A stretch of 23,939 nucleotides of DNA from Saccoglossus kowalevskii (GCF_000003605.2 NW_003141813.1:229204-253142), one strand, 5' to 3'. Numbered from the stretch's first letter, positions 1 through 8,726 are shown. Notes: generated by a model from the letters alone, not told the origin. Numbers and translations: made by a program.

Positions 1-336
1 AAAATAGAATTTCTGTCTCTTAGATTCCGAACAAGTAATCACAGCCTAGCAATAGAAAAGGGTAGACATACCCAACCTAAAATTTCTTTGGAAAACAGGA
101 TTTGTAAACAATGTACTTTAGCAGACATAGAAGATGAAATGCATCTCCTCATCAAATGCCCAAAATATAACACACTGCGAATGGATATATTCTCAAATAT
201 ACAGTTTCCTGATGAAACAAAAACTGACCAACAGAAATTTACATACTTAATGAAAAATTCTAACACAAATGTAATCAAACTTGTTGGAGAATTTATACAC
301 AGCTCGTTCTTAATGAGAAACGAGAAAGATACTTAA
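1..336 (+). CDS. C-terminal fragment of a LINE reverse-transcriptase polyprotein
   Basis: The frame is open from the first base of the window and ends at TAA 334-336, giving 111 residues of a larger protein cut off by the window edge. The fragment has the typical tail of a non-LTR retrotransposon ORF2: a segment LRFRTSNHSLAIEKGR at residues 7-22, then a zinc-knuckle-like motif C35-x2-C38-x9-H48-x4-C53 followed by PKYNTLR. In complete LINEs this tail follows the endonuclease and reverse-transcriptase domains and is thought to contact RNA. Its catalytic domains are not in the window, so I cannot tell whether the copy is intact. No frameshift or stop is seen in the visible part, which suggests a fairly young copy. 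The exact clade is not assignable from the tail alone. Confidence 0.72.
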   Translation, partial: KIEFLSLRFRTSNHSLAIEKGRHTQPKISLENRICKQCTLADIEDEMHLLIKCPKYNTLRMDIFSNIQFPDETKTDQQKFTYLMKNSNTNVIKLVGEFIHSSFLMRNEKDT

Positions 337-475
337 CAAAACACTAAAATCTATCATTTATTATTTGCTATAGTTATTTTGTTATTTTGTTTTTTTAATA
401 TCTTACTTTTGTTGCTATAAACTGATGGAAACACTGTATTTCTAAGGATGCAATAAATTATCTTTATTATGTTAC
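1..475 (+). mobile_element. 3' end of a LINE, with its 3' UTR
   Basis: After the stop codon at 334-336 there are about 140 AT-rich bases with an AATAAA signal at 452-457. The right boundary is uncertain. It probably lies near 475, because bases from about 473 onward match another dispersed repeat (R1, reverse orientation). No long poly(A) tail is present, and the short tract around 460-470 may be the degenerate tail. Confidence 0.55.
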
Positions 476-613
476 ACACGTAGGGCTAATCTTGTTACAC
501 TGTTCAGGGGAGTCTGAACAACCATTCCAAAGTACCGTTTTCTGAGAGATTTTGGCTTTTGTTTTCACCGCGATGGTTGCCAGGCGGTGAAAATGCCCGG
601 ATGTCCGCTGCCG
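473..613 (-). repeat. Dispersed repeat R1, copy 1 (truncated)
   Basis: The reverse complement matches the copies near 5075-5293 and 14395-14607 over about 140 bases. Shared landmarks include CATCCGGGCATTTTCACCGC, GGTGAAAACAAA and GAACAGTGTAACAA. This copy lacks the last 60-70 bases of the other two. It abuts the LINE 3' end directly. No protein-coding capacity is seen, and no terminal repeats or target-site duplication were found. Confidence 0.7.
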
Positions 614-788
614 AAAATAGCATATATTTTACAAATCGCTTCATAAATTGTTATCCACTGACGTGATCCACTGGCAATTTTAATTTAAAACTGCTTTGGT
701 TTCAGGTTGACTAAATATTTTTTTTAAATTCTACTGAATGGGAAGGCACATCATCCTACATTTCCATACATATAGACGGCATTGCATT
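614..788. other. Non-coding spacer, nothing recognised
   Basis: AT-rich sequence between the R1 copy and the first TTAA MITE. I see no credible reading frame or motif, only a T-run near 718-726. Confidence 0.4.
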
Positions 789-951
789 TTTAAGCGGGAG
801 GATCGTCACCTGCGCACGCGTGGGAATCGAGTCTCAAGCGACGATAACAACACGCTAAAAACGCAAAGACTCATGGGTAGACGCTTGTTTGTAAACATTG
901 ACACGCTACGGCCAACTGACGCATGCGCAGGTGACGACTCCCCCGCTTTAG
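789..951 (+). mobile_element. TTAA-type MITE, family T1, copy a
   Basis: The element core is 793-947 (155 bp). It begins AGCGGGAGGATCGTCACC and ends in the inverted form ...GGTGACGACTCCCCCGCT. It is flanked by TTTA and TTAG, which are one-base variants of the TTAA that flanks copy b on both sides. The interior holds CTCATGGGTAGACGC and TTGTTTGTAAACA, shared with the other T1 copies. It is too short to encode a transposase, so it is a non-autonomous element. TTAA targets are typical of piggyBac, Kolobok and Sola3 transposons; the superfamily cannot be chosen from these ends. Confidence 0.72.
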
Positions 952-1240
952 AACAGATTTTTGAAATAATTCAGGTCAACAAAACTAACAGTATATAAAT
1001 ATAACAATACGTGATATTTTCAGCTTATACCATCGGCCTACATCTTGAGATATGGCATACTATTTCTGTCACACGAACCTGTGGTAAAAACGTCATAATA
1101 CTGTCCAAATGGCCACTATCCACTAATATACAACCATCATTTTCTCGAAAATTAAGCTGGTGACCCCCGACTTTTTTTTATATTGCACAGCAAGGAGTGA
1201 ACGTGTTAGGGTTAGGTAGCCAATCAAGTAGCCTGACATG
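952..1240. other. Non-coding spacer, nothing recognised
   Basis: No frame, RNA gene or repeat could be supported here. Confidence 0.4.
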
Positions 1241-1345
1241 TAAGCAAATAGCACCGAATAAACGGCAAGGTAAAGACTATGTCTAATTATAGTAAACACG
1301 TACTGCGTGCGTGACTCGAACCGGCGCTCGCGGACGGCACCTAAT
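1241..1345 (-). mobile_element. tRNA-like SINE, 5'-truncated copy
   Basis: On the minus strand this segment carries a box-B-like motif GGTTCGAGTC (plus positions 1313-1322), the T-loop signature of tRNA genes and the internal promoter of RNA polymerase III. Upstream of it is GGTGCCGTCCGCGAGCGCC, shared with the opposite-strand copy at 1559-1581. Downstream, a 60-base tail including TTTACTATAATT and CCTTGCCGTTTATTCGG is also shared. The box-A part is missing, so this copy is truncated. Bounds are the limits of similarity to the partner copy. Confidence 0.6.
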
Positions 1346-1504
1346 AATTAAATATTACTTACCTAATAAGTAATTACTTTCACCATCCTACTACAGCCAG
1401 ATCTGAAGGCCTTTGCCGCATTCTGTCCACGCTGTGTGGCGCGGATCGCGTGGACGGGTTTCATGTTCTCTGCACGTAATAAGGTCGGTTATTAAGCATC
1501 CTTT

Positions 1505-1641
1505 ATTGGGGATGCCCGGTGGCCGAGGGGAAGACGTGTAGTGGCGTGAAGCTCGGCGATTAGGTGCCGTACGCGAGCGCCGTGTTTACTATAATTCGAC
1601 GTAGTATTTACCTTGCCGTTTATTCGGTGCTATTTGCTTAC
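1505..1641 (+). mobile_element. tRNA-like SINE, copy with box A but without box B
   Basis: GATGCCCGGTGGCCGAGGGG at 1511-1530 resembles the 5' end and box A (TGGCCGAGNGG) of a long-variable-arm tRNA of the Ser or Leu type. The region where box B should be, about 60 bases downstream, lacks about 23 bases that the minus-strand copy retains, just after GAGCGCC. From GTGTTTACTATAATT to TATTTGCTTAC it matches the tail of that copy. The two copies complement each other, one keeping box A and the other box B, which supports a tRNA-derived SINE. Its right end is not defined beyond 1641. Confidence 0.6.
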
Positions 1642-1920
1642 TTTACTTCCTATGTCAACAGCAACTATGAGCCGGACATGTAGGCGTGAGTGGCGCCTTC
1701 GCCGACCAAGCAGCATCAGGTTGGGTTTGGAGCACCACGGAGGGCAACATTCACGCGACCTTGTCAGGCTACCAATTAAGTTGCTTTGCATTGTCTCTCA
1801 GACTGTTCCGGTTTTTTTTTTTATAGAACACTAGCTCTCTTACTCATACACCACACTAAATAACTGTGCTAATTTATGAATTTTGCTAACTTACAGATAA
1901 ATCTGGATCTAGAGAATGCC

Positions 1921-2363
1921 GGATCATTTCTTCGGTAGGATATGATGTCGGGGTCTTGTTGGCGGATATATATTGTTTGTTTTATAAACAAAAGTACTGT
2001 AAAATGACTAATTTTCACTGGGTTTAAATTTCACTGATTTGCCATTTCAGGCATATTCTTTGGGTTTTAAATTCATGGCTTTATCATTTAGATGATGTGT
2101 TCTATGCTAAATTTTACATATTCACTGGGTTTTAATTTAGCGCATTTTCCAGTCAGCGAAATAAGTCAAATTAAAACCCAGTGAATAATTAACCCCTTTA
2201 CAGTACTAGTATATCATAAACAATTCAAGATGGCGGCTCTTGAAAGGTCGGATCATTTCTTCGGTAGGATATGATGTCGGGGTCTTGTTGGCGGATAGAT
2301 ATTGTTTGTTATATAAACAAAGTATATCATAAACAATTCAAGATGGCGGCCCTTGAAAGGTCA
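1921..2363 (+). repeat. Tandem duplication of a ~114-bp unit, first copy split by a MITE
   Basis: The unit starts GGATCATTTCTTCGGTAGG and runs through GGGGTCTTGTTGGCGG to AAGATGGCGGC and CTTGAAAGGTC. Copy B is continuous at about 2250-2363. Copy A is the same sequence at 1921-1994 and 2206-2249, interrupted by the MITE at 1995-2205. Each copy carries AAGATGGCGGC, which fits the YY1 binding consensus. In copy A this motif lies between the inverted arms TTCAAGA and TCTTGAA. Confidence 0.82.
1995..2205 (+). mobile_element. 211-bp palindromic MITE (family M1), copy a
   Basis: The ends are TACTGTAAAATGACTAATT and the inverted ...AATTAACCCCTTTACAGTA. Extended arms contain TTCACTGGGTTT and AAACCCAGTGAAT. 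The same 211-bp length and sequence recur in the opposite orientation at 8516-8726. The intact copy B of the host duplication gives an empty site, which places the insertion at a TA-containing target and leaves an extra CTAG at the right junction. It is non-coding and non-autonomous. The TA target would fit a Tc1/mariner-like source, but this is inference. Confidence 0.82.
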
Positions 2364-2640
2364 GTTAGAAGAAAATGTAATGGAGATAATTACTGCATTG
2401 AGAGACATATTATTCAGACAAACAATTGGCAAAACAGTTGTACTGTTGTGAAACTCAAATACTTACTTTTACATCAGTGCATAACAAGGTTACGTACCAT
2501 TAACGTGATACTGCAGATGACAGCGTCCATGTGTGACGTAATCCTCTATACTCTTCCGGGTTACGATTGATGTATGCACAGCTCATTTATGAATGGAAAG
2601 ATGGTGGAAAAACGACATAAATTGCTGCTTGCATAGTTTT
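2364..2640. other. Unassigned DNA after the tandem duplication
   Basis: A 99-codon frame crosses this stretch, but it begins inside the duplication and has no recognisable motif, so I do not call it a gene. Nothing else is seen. Confidence 0.35.
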
Positions 2641-2678
2641 GATTGATTGATTGATTGATTGATTAATTAATTGATTTC
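2641..2678 (+). repeat. GATT microsatellite
   Basis: About six GATT units from 2641, degenerating into ATTA-rich sequence towards 2678. Confidence 0.85.
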
Positions 2679-2952
2679 TTTATTTGGTTGTTTGTTTTGT
2701 TTGTTTATTAATTCGTCATTCTAATAAACAACCAATGTGTTATTGGCAGTTTGTTTGAAATCGAAGAGAGATCGTGTCACAGAATTCGGCTACATGTATG
2801 TCTATTTGGTAATTCAGTGAGAACAGGCACAGTCCAAGGGTCGTTCTCTTGGCACCCATGCGCATTTGATAGGACGCTATAATTGTGAAAGTTGTACTTT
2901 CGAAGAGTCGGTCGTCAATAATCAACAGGCTGCAGTCGTAGCTTATATGCAA

Positions 2953-3060
2953 GACACGATTTGATACGTCGAATAAATTAGCCAGTAAGCAAGCTGCTCT
3001 CTGATTGGTCTGACTGTTTGATGTTAGAGTTGTGTGGCCAATCAGGCACACTGTTGCAAG
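2953..3060 (+). repeat. CCAAT-pair repeat, copy 1
   Basis: Matches 6803-6905 in the same orientation. Shared blocks are ATTTGATACGTCGAA, TGATTGGTCTGACT, TGTTAGA and GCCAATCAG. The two CCAAT boxes point in opposite directions about 35 bases apart, giving an inverted CTGATTGG...CCAATCAG. NF-Y binding is possible but not shown. The left limit may extend further, since similarity fades rather than stops. Confidence 0.6.
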
Positions 3061-3406
3061 TAGCTTCGCATTGAATCACGAGCTGTAATGCTAAAAATCG
3101 TTGAAAGTATTGCAAGTGATGGCTTAATTTTAATTTTGTTGTAATACTATGGAGAGGAACGAGGAACGAGGTCACTCGCTTCATCGTCATTTCAGTAGCA
3201 TAGCAATTTAATAAACTTGCATGAATGAATATCAAACAATCATTTTGATGTCAAATAATTGGAATAAAAATACGTGTGTTTGTTTTTAATATCCCACGAC
3301 ATGTTATGTAAACTATTACTATTTTCCAGAGTGTTAGTGAATGTCACAGTAACAGTTATTTAAGGCTCATACCACTATTTGCAACTCCATAGATAAGACG
3401 ACATTG
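3061..3406. other. Non-coding spacer, nothing recognised
   Basis: AT-rich, with short frames on both strands that show no motif or codon bias. Confidence 0.4.
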
Positions 3407-3571
3407 TTAAAGCGGGCGTGTCGTCACATGCGCATGCGTCAGATGGCCATAGCGTGTCATTGTTTACTAACAAGCGTCTACCCATGGGCCTTTGCGCTTT
3501 TAGCGTGTGTTGTTATCGTCGCTTGGGACTCAATTCCCGCGCGTGCGCAGATGGCGACCCTCCCGCTTTAA
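3407..3571 (-). mobile_element. TTAA-type MITE, family T1, copy b (best-preserved)
   Basis: The core is 3411-3567 (157 bp) with a perfect TTAA at 3407-3410 and again at 3568-3571. It starts AGCGGGCGTGTCGTCAC and ends ...GGCGACCCTCCCGCT. The interior is the reverse complement of copy a (789-951), including AACAAGCGTCTACCCATGGG. The intact TTAA pair defines the target-site preference of the family. Both ends carry GCGCA palindromic motifs resembling NRF1 sites. Confidence 0.82.
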
Positions 3572-4051
3572 TATAAGAGCAGATTGCCATCTGAAAACAA
3601 TAAGTAAGCAACATGATGGTTCTAAAATGGAAAATCAACATGCCAGTAAACAACCACATAAAAACACACACACACATGTTGACCAGCTCAAACTTTGACA
3701 AAACTGAGGTAAACAATACACACCTACTGTAGTGGGATTGCACCTAGAGAAATCACTCAAAACAACACTAAATTTAGAACATACAATAGAATAAACCCAC
3801 AGGTACACAGCCGCTAAGTAGTAAAAAAAAAAGTGTTGGTCTCACCTTGGGCCCAGGTCACCTGAAAAAACAACAGTTTCATTGGTTCTTACAAGGCTTT
3901 TAAATGAACGGGCTACGAACGGTGATTGGTTGCACGAGACCTACACATGAATACCCCTATACCTGGCGTCGAAGATACATTTGGCATTCAAGGCATTTTT
4001 TGCACTATTGAACATGTTACTGATAGTTAAGAAACGGCTTCGAACGCGTAG
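3572..4051. other. Non-coding spacer with CA-rich tract and CCAAT boxes
   Basis: A short CA repeat lies at 3664-3676 and an A-run at 3822-3831. Two ATTGGTT boxes are at about 3881 and 3926. No coding sequence is supported. Confidence 0.4.
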
Positions 4052-4117
4052 TTAAAGCGAGGGGTCGCCACCTGCGCACGCGCGAGAATTGAGTCCCAAG
4101 CGATGATAACAATGCAA
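4052..4117 (+). mobile_element. TTAA-type MITE, family T1, copy c (5' end only)
   Basis: TTAA at 4052-4055 is followed by AGCGAGGGGTCGCCACCTGC and the T1 interior GAGTCCCAAGCGATGATAAC. Similarity is lost after about 4117, so the right half is deleted. Confidence 0.68.
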
Positions 4118-4658
4118 AGTTGTAATCGAACATTTTTGAGAACAAAGAAAGTAGTAAACGGTTACTTTTTGGAACTGTAAAAAGCGTATTCCCTAGTAAA
4201 TGCCGAAAAACTGTCCGCAATCGAAGGTTAGTGGACTGTTTGGACGATGGAGACGAGTGAAGTAGTTTTACTGTACATACATACATGCATTATATTTTGG
4301 CAGAGAGCGTTATACTGTTTATAATATAAAAAACTAACCATATACTGGCTTCTCACTAAATGATATGTAATTTTTCGAAACCTTTTAAAATTATCACGAT
4401 TCGTATAAGCACAAATTTATACATTTTTCATATGTCATCGAGCACAATTGTTAGGTAAGAAATAATCTCATCATAGAAACCAGTGTAAAAATTCCAATTT
4501 TGACATTTTCCATAACCCCAATTATTTGTTTTCGTGATCTTGATGGCATGGAAGCATATGAATAAAAACCTAACAAACATGACATGTATTCTTCAATTGT
4601 GTTCAATCTTTTTTATAGGATGAGTCTTCTATACATTTACACACATACATGTACTATG
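4118..4658. other. Non-coding spacer, nothing recognised
   Basis: AT-rich, with no supported frame or repeat. Confidence 0.4.
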
Positions 4659-4764
4659 AGGTTATTACGAGGATACCGAAAGGTATGCACGAAGACAGTA
4701 CAGCAGGAGTATCGACCGACGCGCTGTCTGAGTGCATACCTTTTCGGCATTCTCGTAATAACCT
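4659..4764. repeat. Long imperfect hairpin, arms ~40 nt
   Basis: The left arm 4659-4698 contains GGTTATTACGAGGATACCG, AAAGGTATGCAC and GACAG. The right arm 4724-4764 is its reverse complement with few mismatches: CTGTC, GTGCATACCTTTTCGGC, TCTCGTAATAACC. The loop is about 25 bases. The fold is compatible with a microRNA-like precursor or with the remains of a palindromic MITE, and the sequence cannot separate these. Confidence 0.7.
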
Positions 4765-5070
4765 TATTACCGGTATTGGTATTATACATCTTTTCTTCCC
4801 AAGGATACGTCATGGGAATGCCGAAATACCAAGAGTTTAGAACAGATTGAGCGAACTTCTTTGTATGGGGTCCGGTCAAACTGTTGGAGCTGCCATGTTT
4901 GTTTTTTTAATATTAGAAGACGCTTACGCGCGTAATCGTTCCATATTTGGAATTCGCATTTCGCATTTGTGGTAGAATGAAAATACCCAGTGCAATGCCG
5001 CAAAATTACGGCACGCTGTAGCTTATGGCGTTACGGTGACAGATATATGATTTCGTATGATTCTTATTAC
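4765..5070. other. Unassigned DNA
   Basis: No gene is seen. GAATGCCGAAATACC at about 4817 partly repeats the hairpin arm, so this stretch may belong to the same element. Confidence 0.35.
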
Positions 5071-5074
5071 CAAT

Positions 5075-5293
5075 GTGCAATCCTCGGGGCGGGCATCCGG
5101 GCATTTTCACCGCCTGGCAACCATCACGGTGAAAACAAAGGCCGAAACTCCCAGAAAACTCACTTTGGGATGGTTGTCGAGACTCTACTGAGCAGTGTAA
5201 CAAGATTACCCCTACATGTGCAATGTATATAAATTTGAATGCTCGGAATTACTTCAAAGTTTAGTTTGTGCTGTTTTCTCGACTTTAGCTGTG
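5075..5293 (+). repeat. Dispersed repeat R1, copy 2
   Basis: Matches 14395-14607 from GCATCCGGGCATTTTCACCG through GAGCAGTGTAACAAGATT to TTTGTGCTGTTTTCTCG and ATTTAGCT-like sequence at 5285-5290. A short hairpin is conserved in all copies: TTTTCACCG, a 14-base loop, CGGTGAAAA. The 43-bp tandem array starts 4 bases after the end of the similarity. Confidence 0.75.
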
Positions 5294-5297
5294 GTGC

Positions 5298-5555
5298 GCG
5301 TCTTGGCAACGTATAACGTTCTGTGACGTAGCTCAGCCCCGCGTCTTGGCAACGTATAACGTTCTGTGACGTAGCTCAGTCCCGCGTCTTGGCAACGTAT
5401 AACGTTCTGTGACGTAGCTCAGCCCCGCGTCTTGGCAACGTATAACGTTCTGTGACGTAGCTCAGCCCCGCGTCTTGGCAACGTATAACGTTCTGTGACG
5501 TAGCTCAGCCCCGCGTCTTGGCAACGTATAACGTTCTGTGACGTAGCTCAGCCCC
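5298..5555 (+). repeat. Six-unit 43-bp tandem array
   Basis: Units start at 5298, 5341, 5384, 5427, 5470 and 5513. Each begins GCGTCTTGGCAACG and ends AGCTCAGCCCC. They are almost identical; unit 1 ends CAGCCCC and unit 2 ends CAGTCCC. Every unit has the inverted repeat AACGTATAACGTT and a TGACGTAG motif close to the cAMP-response element. There are no unique spacers, so it is a minisatellite and not a CRISPR array. The near-identity shows recent amplification. Confidence 0.95.
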
Positions 5556-6208
5556 GCGGATTGGTAATTTTCTATCTATCGTATTGCGTGAAAGGCGCGG
5601 ATTGATTGCTGCTGCAAAAATCGACTGATTCGCGTTTGAACTTCTATTTTACGTTCATTGCGAGATCCCGCGTAAAAAAACGAACGCAAAAAAAACGGAC
5701 AAACAAAGATCATAGCGTCTTAGGACGTCGCAAAGGATTCGACAAACGTATTTTTCGGTGAATATCCACGCACTTTAATGTGCTATATACATTTGATGAA
5801 CGTCAATTTTGATGAAGAAAAGGTATCCCAACATAGTGCCATATCGCTCGTACTGACACCCGTCATGGACTTGGTCAGGATTCCCACGGGTGGCGCTTGT
5901 ATTGAAACAATATCAAGCGTATCTTCACATTGCTATCTACAAGCGTGGTTTATAAAACAATATTCGTGTCGCTTTTAGCAAGTATGTGTTATATGGGCAG
6001 CTGACAGTATATGACACCACTTGTAACAATATAATTCGTTAAACATTATCACCTGCGACAAATTTACCCACGATGTGGAGGATCTAAAATCTTTTTTGTA
6101 ATTTGTATTCAATGTATTTTATTCAATGTATTTCGGGAAACTTATGCGGGTGTATTGAATCACTTTCCTATCATAAAAGGTGTTCAATTTGGATCACGTG
6201 ATTTAGCT
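5556..6208. other. Unassigned DNA upstream of the LTR-like module
   Basis: No supported gene. Near 6107-6134, TATTCAATGTATTT occurs twice in tandem. ATCACGTGAT lies at 6193-6202, just before the TATA-like box. Confidence 0.35.
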
Positions 6209-6413
6209 TATAAAAAGACATGTTACTTGAGACTTAGGGAGACACAGATATAGACTCGGGGAGACACACCGGACAGAGTCCGCTTGTTTGCTCTCTGGGC
6301 TTGGCCGTTGGGCCAAAGCCCAGATACAACATTTGTACTTATATGATGTCACGACTCCGAATAAAGATCTCCGGTTCACACCATCCCCGTTCAGTCTCAA
6401 TCCTTCCCTGACA
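6209..6413 (+). mobile_element. LTR-like module: TATA box, hairpin, poly(A) signal
   Basis: TATAAAAAG at 6209-6217 is followed about 30 bases later by a GGGAGACACA repeat (6237-6247 and 6258-6267). A strong hairpin comes next, with arms 6294-6306 and 6311-6324 and a GTTG loop, then AATAAA at 6360-6365 and a TGACA-type end near 6413. This order matches the U3-R-U5 layout of a retrotransposon LTR. I found no primer-binding site, no second LTR, no TG start and no clear target duplication, so a solo LTR is an inference and the 5' boundary is open. It could instead be a cellular promoter with a short transcript. Confidence 0.42.
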
Positions 6414-6802
6414 ATTGAATATCAAGTTCAAAATAAAATCGTTCGATTTTTGTGGCAGACGTTCGGCGTTGAGATAATTTGCTTTATCAAAATTTACGTC
6501 ATTAAATGTCTAAGAGATATTATTAAGCGAGAAAATACTCCCAAATACTTTCGCGTATCCTGAGACCCACGGGAAGTGTTAACGCTACTGCGACATCCGT
6601 TTGTCCTTTTTTTATATGTTCGATTTCACGAATAACGCGTGATCTCGGGGTGAATGAAAAATGGTATACTCGCGTTTGGAATGATTCGGAGTACGTCAGG
6701 CAGTGACAACTTGAAACAGTCACCGAAATAACTAAGACGAAATCAGACAAAGATTTGATTCATTTCCGTCCGCTGTATGACGTGAAGCGTGTACACAAGT
6801 CA
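6414..6802. other. Unassigned DNA
   Basis: Short frames on both strands overlap and lack motifs. Nothing is called. Confidence 0.35.
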
Positions 6803-6905
6803 GAATTTGATACGTCGAAAAAAAATCAATCAAGAAAAAAGCTTCTTGATTGGTCTGACTATTAGGTGTTAGAAATCGGCAGCCAATCAGCACAATCGTA
6901 CTAAG
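6803..6905 (+). repeat. CCAAT-pair repeat, copy 2
   Basis: Same element as 2953-3060: AATTTGATACGTCGAA, then TTGATTGGTCTGACTAT, TGTTAGAAA and GCCAATCAGCACA. An A-rich insertion separates the first two blocks. Confidence 0.6.
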
Positions 6906-8515
6906 ACCTTGACGGTTGACACGAAAAGTATTCTTAATAATTCTCCTTTACCGATCTTATGTTGTCAATAACAGGGATATATAATTAATATACTGAGTGT
7001 GCACGGGTGTGGACACAAAATTCTTCCAATGTGAAATGTATTAAGACCAATTGCCGAAATTAATTAAATTAAACATTTAACATTTAAATAATTAATCGGT
7101 CAAACATCCGATTAATAATTAATTGAGAATGTCACCATCAATGCGCGTTATTCACGTAGGGGTTTTTAACAACATGGGAATCCTTGACCGAGAACAGCAA
7201 AATTTTTTTTTTTTTTGTATTAATTCATTTTAGAACAGCAGAATAATCTTCTTATTATGTACATTGCCGCCGAGGGACCATCACATTTCAGCGCGACAAA
7301 TCTCCGTACTCATGTACCTGAAAACGCTACTAGAATACAAATGTCGTTCACCTGGTCGTCAATTTTGAAGCAGAAGACGTATTGGAGGTTGTTCAGTGCG
7401 TTTAACGCGTCGTGGGTGCCACGTGACGTAAACCGCGCATGTAAAACACAATTAATTCATACACGAAATTCGAACGCGCTGCAAAGTATGCTACATGTAA
7501 TTTCAATACATCGAGTTGCATTTCCAAGACCAACACGCTTAGACAAAATGGTGCGCTGTCAGCTGCATTGTGGCGTGGATGAATGTGCCCACGATATATT
7601 ATTTTATTTTGTTTATTTTTGTTAATGCTATGGAGTATTCATAACGTTTATTATGACCACAAAAAACACTGACGTAATTGTGGAACGTCACTCATCCCAT
7701 GAATCGGGTCAAATGTGGAACAAAGTGCGCATGCGCGGATGGTAACGACAGTTTCAACTGTCACTTCGCTCTGGCTTAATATCTGTGATTTCCTTTGAAT
7801 GCCAAGGTAGTTTATTGCCCGAACAAAGTTACTGCTAGTTTAGTTTGACGACACAGCTGTTCTCTACACTCAGCGCAACAAAGGCATTTCCTTCATCCTT
7901 TTTTTAAAATATTTCAATATCAGTTGAATAAAAACCATCCAACGAGCCCAGCGCGCTACGACGTCATTTTAAAATTGTTCAATGTCATTCAATCGGTCAA
8001 AATAAACCCTTCGTTTCAAATTGAATTGTAAAATTTCTGAAGATGAAGGAAGTTTTTTTGTTGTTTCTTTATTTTAGGTTCTGTTTCACTTCAGATAACT
8101 AATAATTTAAGAGTTGTCTCAGGTTTCACTTATTTGTTGGTCAAGTTTAGTGGCGTAATTTGAAACAAAAGCTATTGTCAATTTGCAGGAAGAATATTCA
8201 TTACATGTTTTCTCATGGATTCAACTATTGAAGTTGTATAATATAAATTTGACAGTTTAAACTTGAACGAGGTTTAAATACCTGATGTACCAGGCAGATA
8301 GTCAGGATTATTCGCCTGAATGTCATATTGATAACATGTGGTTGTCACGTGAGAGTTGCATGGATACCCCGCAGTGAGTCACGCGTGAGGTACGTGGTCG
8401 CTTCTGATGTACACGAGTTTTACATGTCTGTCTCACGTGTGAGAAGAACCTTCTGAAATCAATATATCGAAACTCTGATATTCCTTATATTTAATCTCCA
8501 GCTTGGAAGGCTTAA
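6906..8515. other. 1.6 kb without a supported gene
   Basis: A 9-bp perfect hairpin, ATTAATCGG and CCGATTAAT, lies at 7091-7116 in a very AT-rich tract. A T-run is at 7204-7216. A 122-codon frame at 7257-7625 shows no motif. A CACGTG-rich patch is at 8345-8445, with TCACGTGAG and CTCACGTGTGAG. No RNA gene is seen. Confidence 0.4.
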
Positions 8516-8726
8516 TACTGTAAAATGGTTAATTATTCATTGGGTTTTAATTTAGCTTATTTCGCTGACGTAAAAATGCGCTAAATTAAAACACAGTGAA
8601 TATGTAAAATTTAGCATAGAACACATTATCTAAATGACGAAACCGTGAATTTAAAACCCACTGAATATGCCTGAAATGGTAAATCAGAGAATTTTAAACC
8701 CAGTGAAAATTAGTCATTTTACAGTA
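8516..8726 (-). mobile_element. 211-bp palindromic MITE (family M1), copy b
   Basis: Exactly 211 bp from TACTGTA to TACAGTA, the same length as copy a at 1995-2205 and in the opposite orientation. Shared interior blocks read on the minus strand include GCCATTTCAGGCATATTC and ATTTAGCGCATTTT. The matching length and few differences suggest both copies come from one recent source. Confidence 0.82.

Noticed and set aside
738-998. An 86-codon forward frame
   Set aside because: It lies across a TTAA MITE with no coding role.
5298-5555. CRISPR-like array
   Set aside because: Units are directly abutted with no spacers, and the surrounding genome is eukaryotic. It is a minisatellite.
7257-7625. A 122-codon forward frame
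   Set aside because: No domain, signal peptide or homologue is recognised, the composition is mixed, and no splice or promoter context supports it. Its length is within chance for 24 kb.
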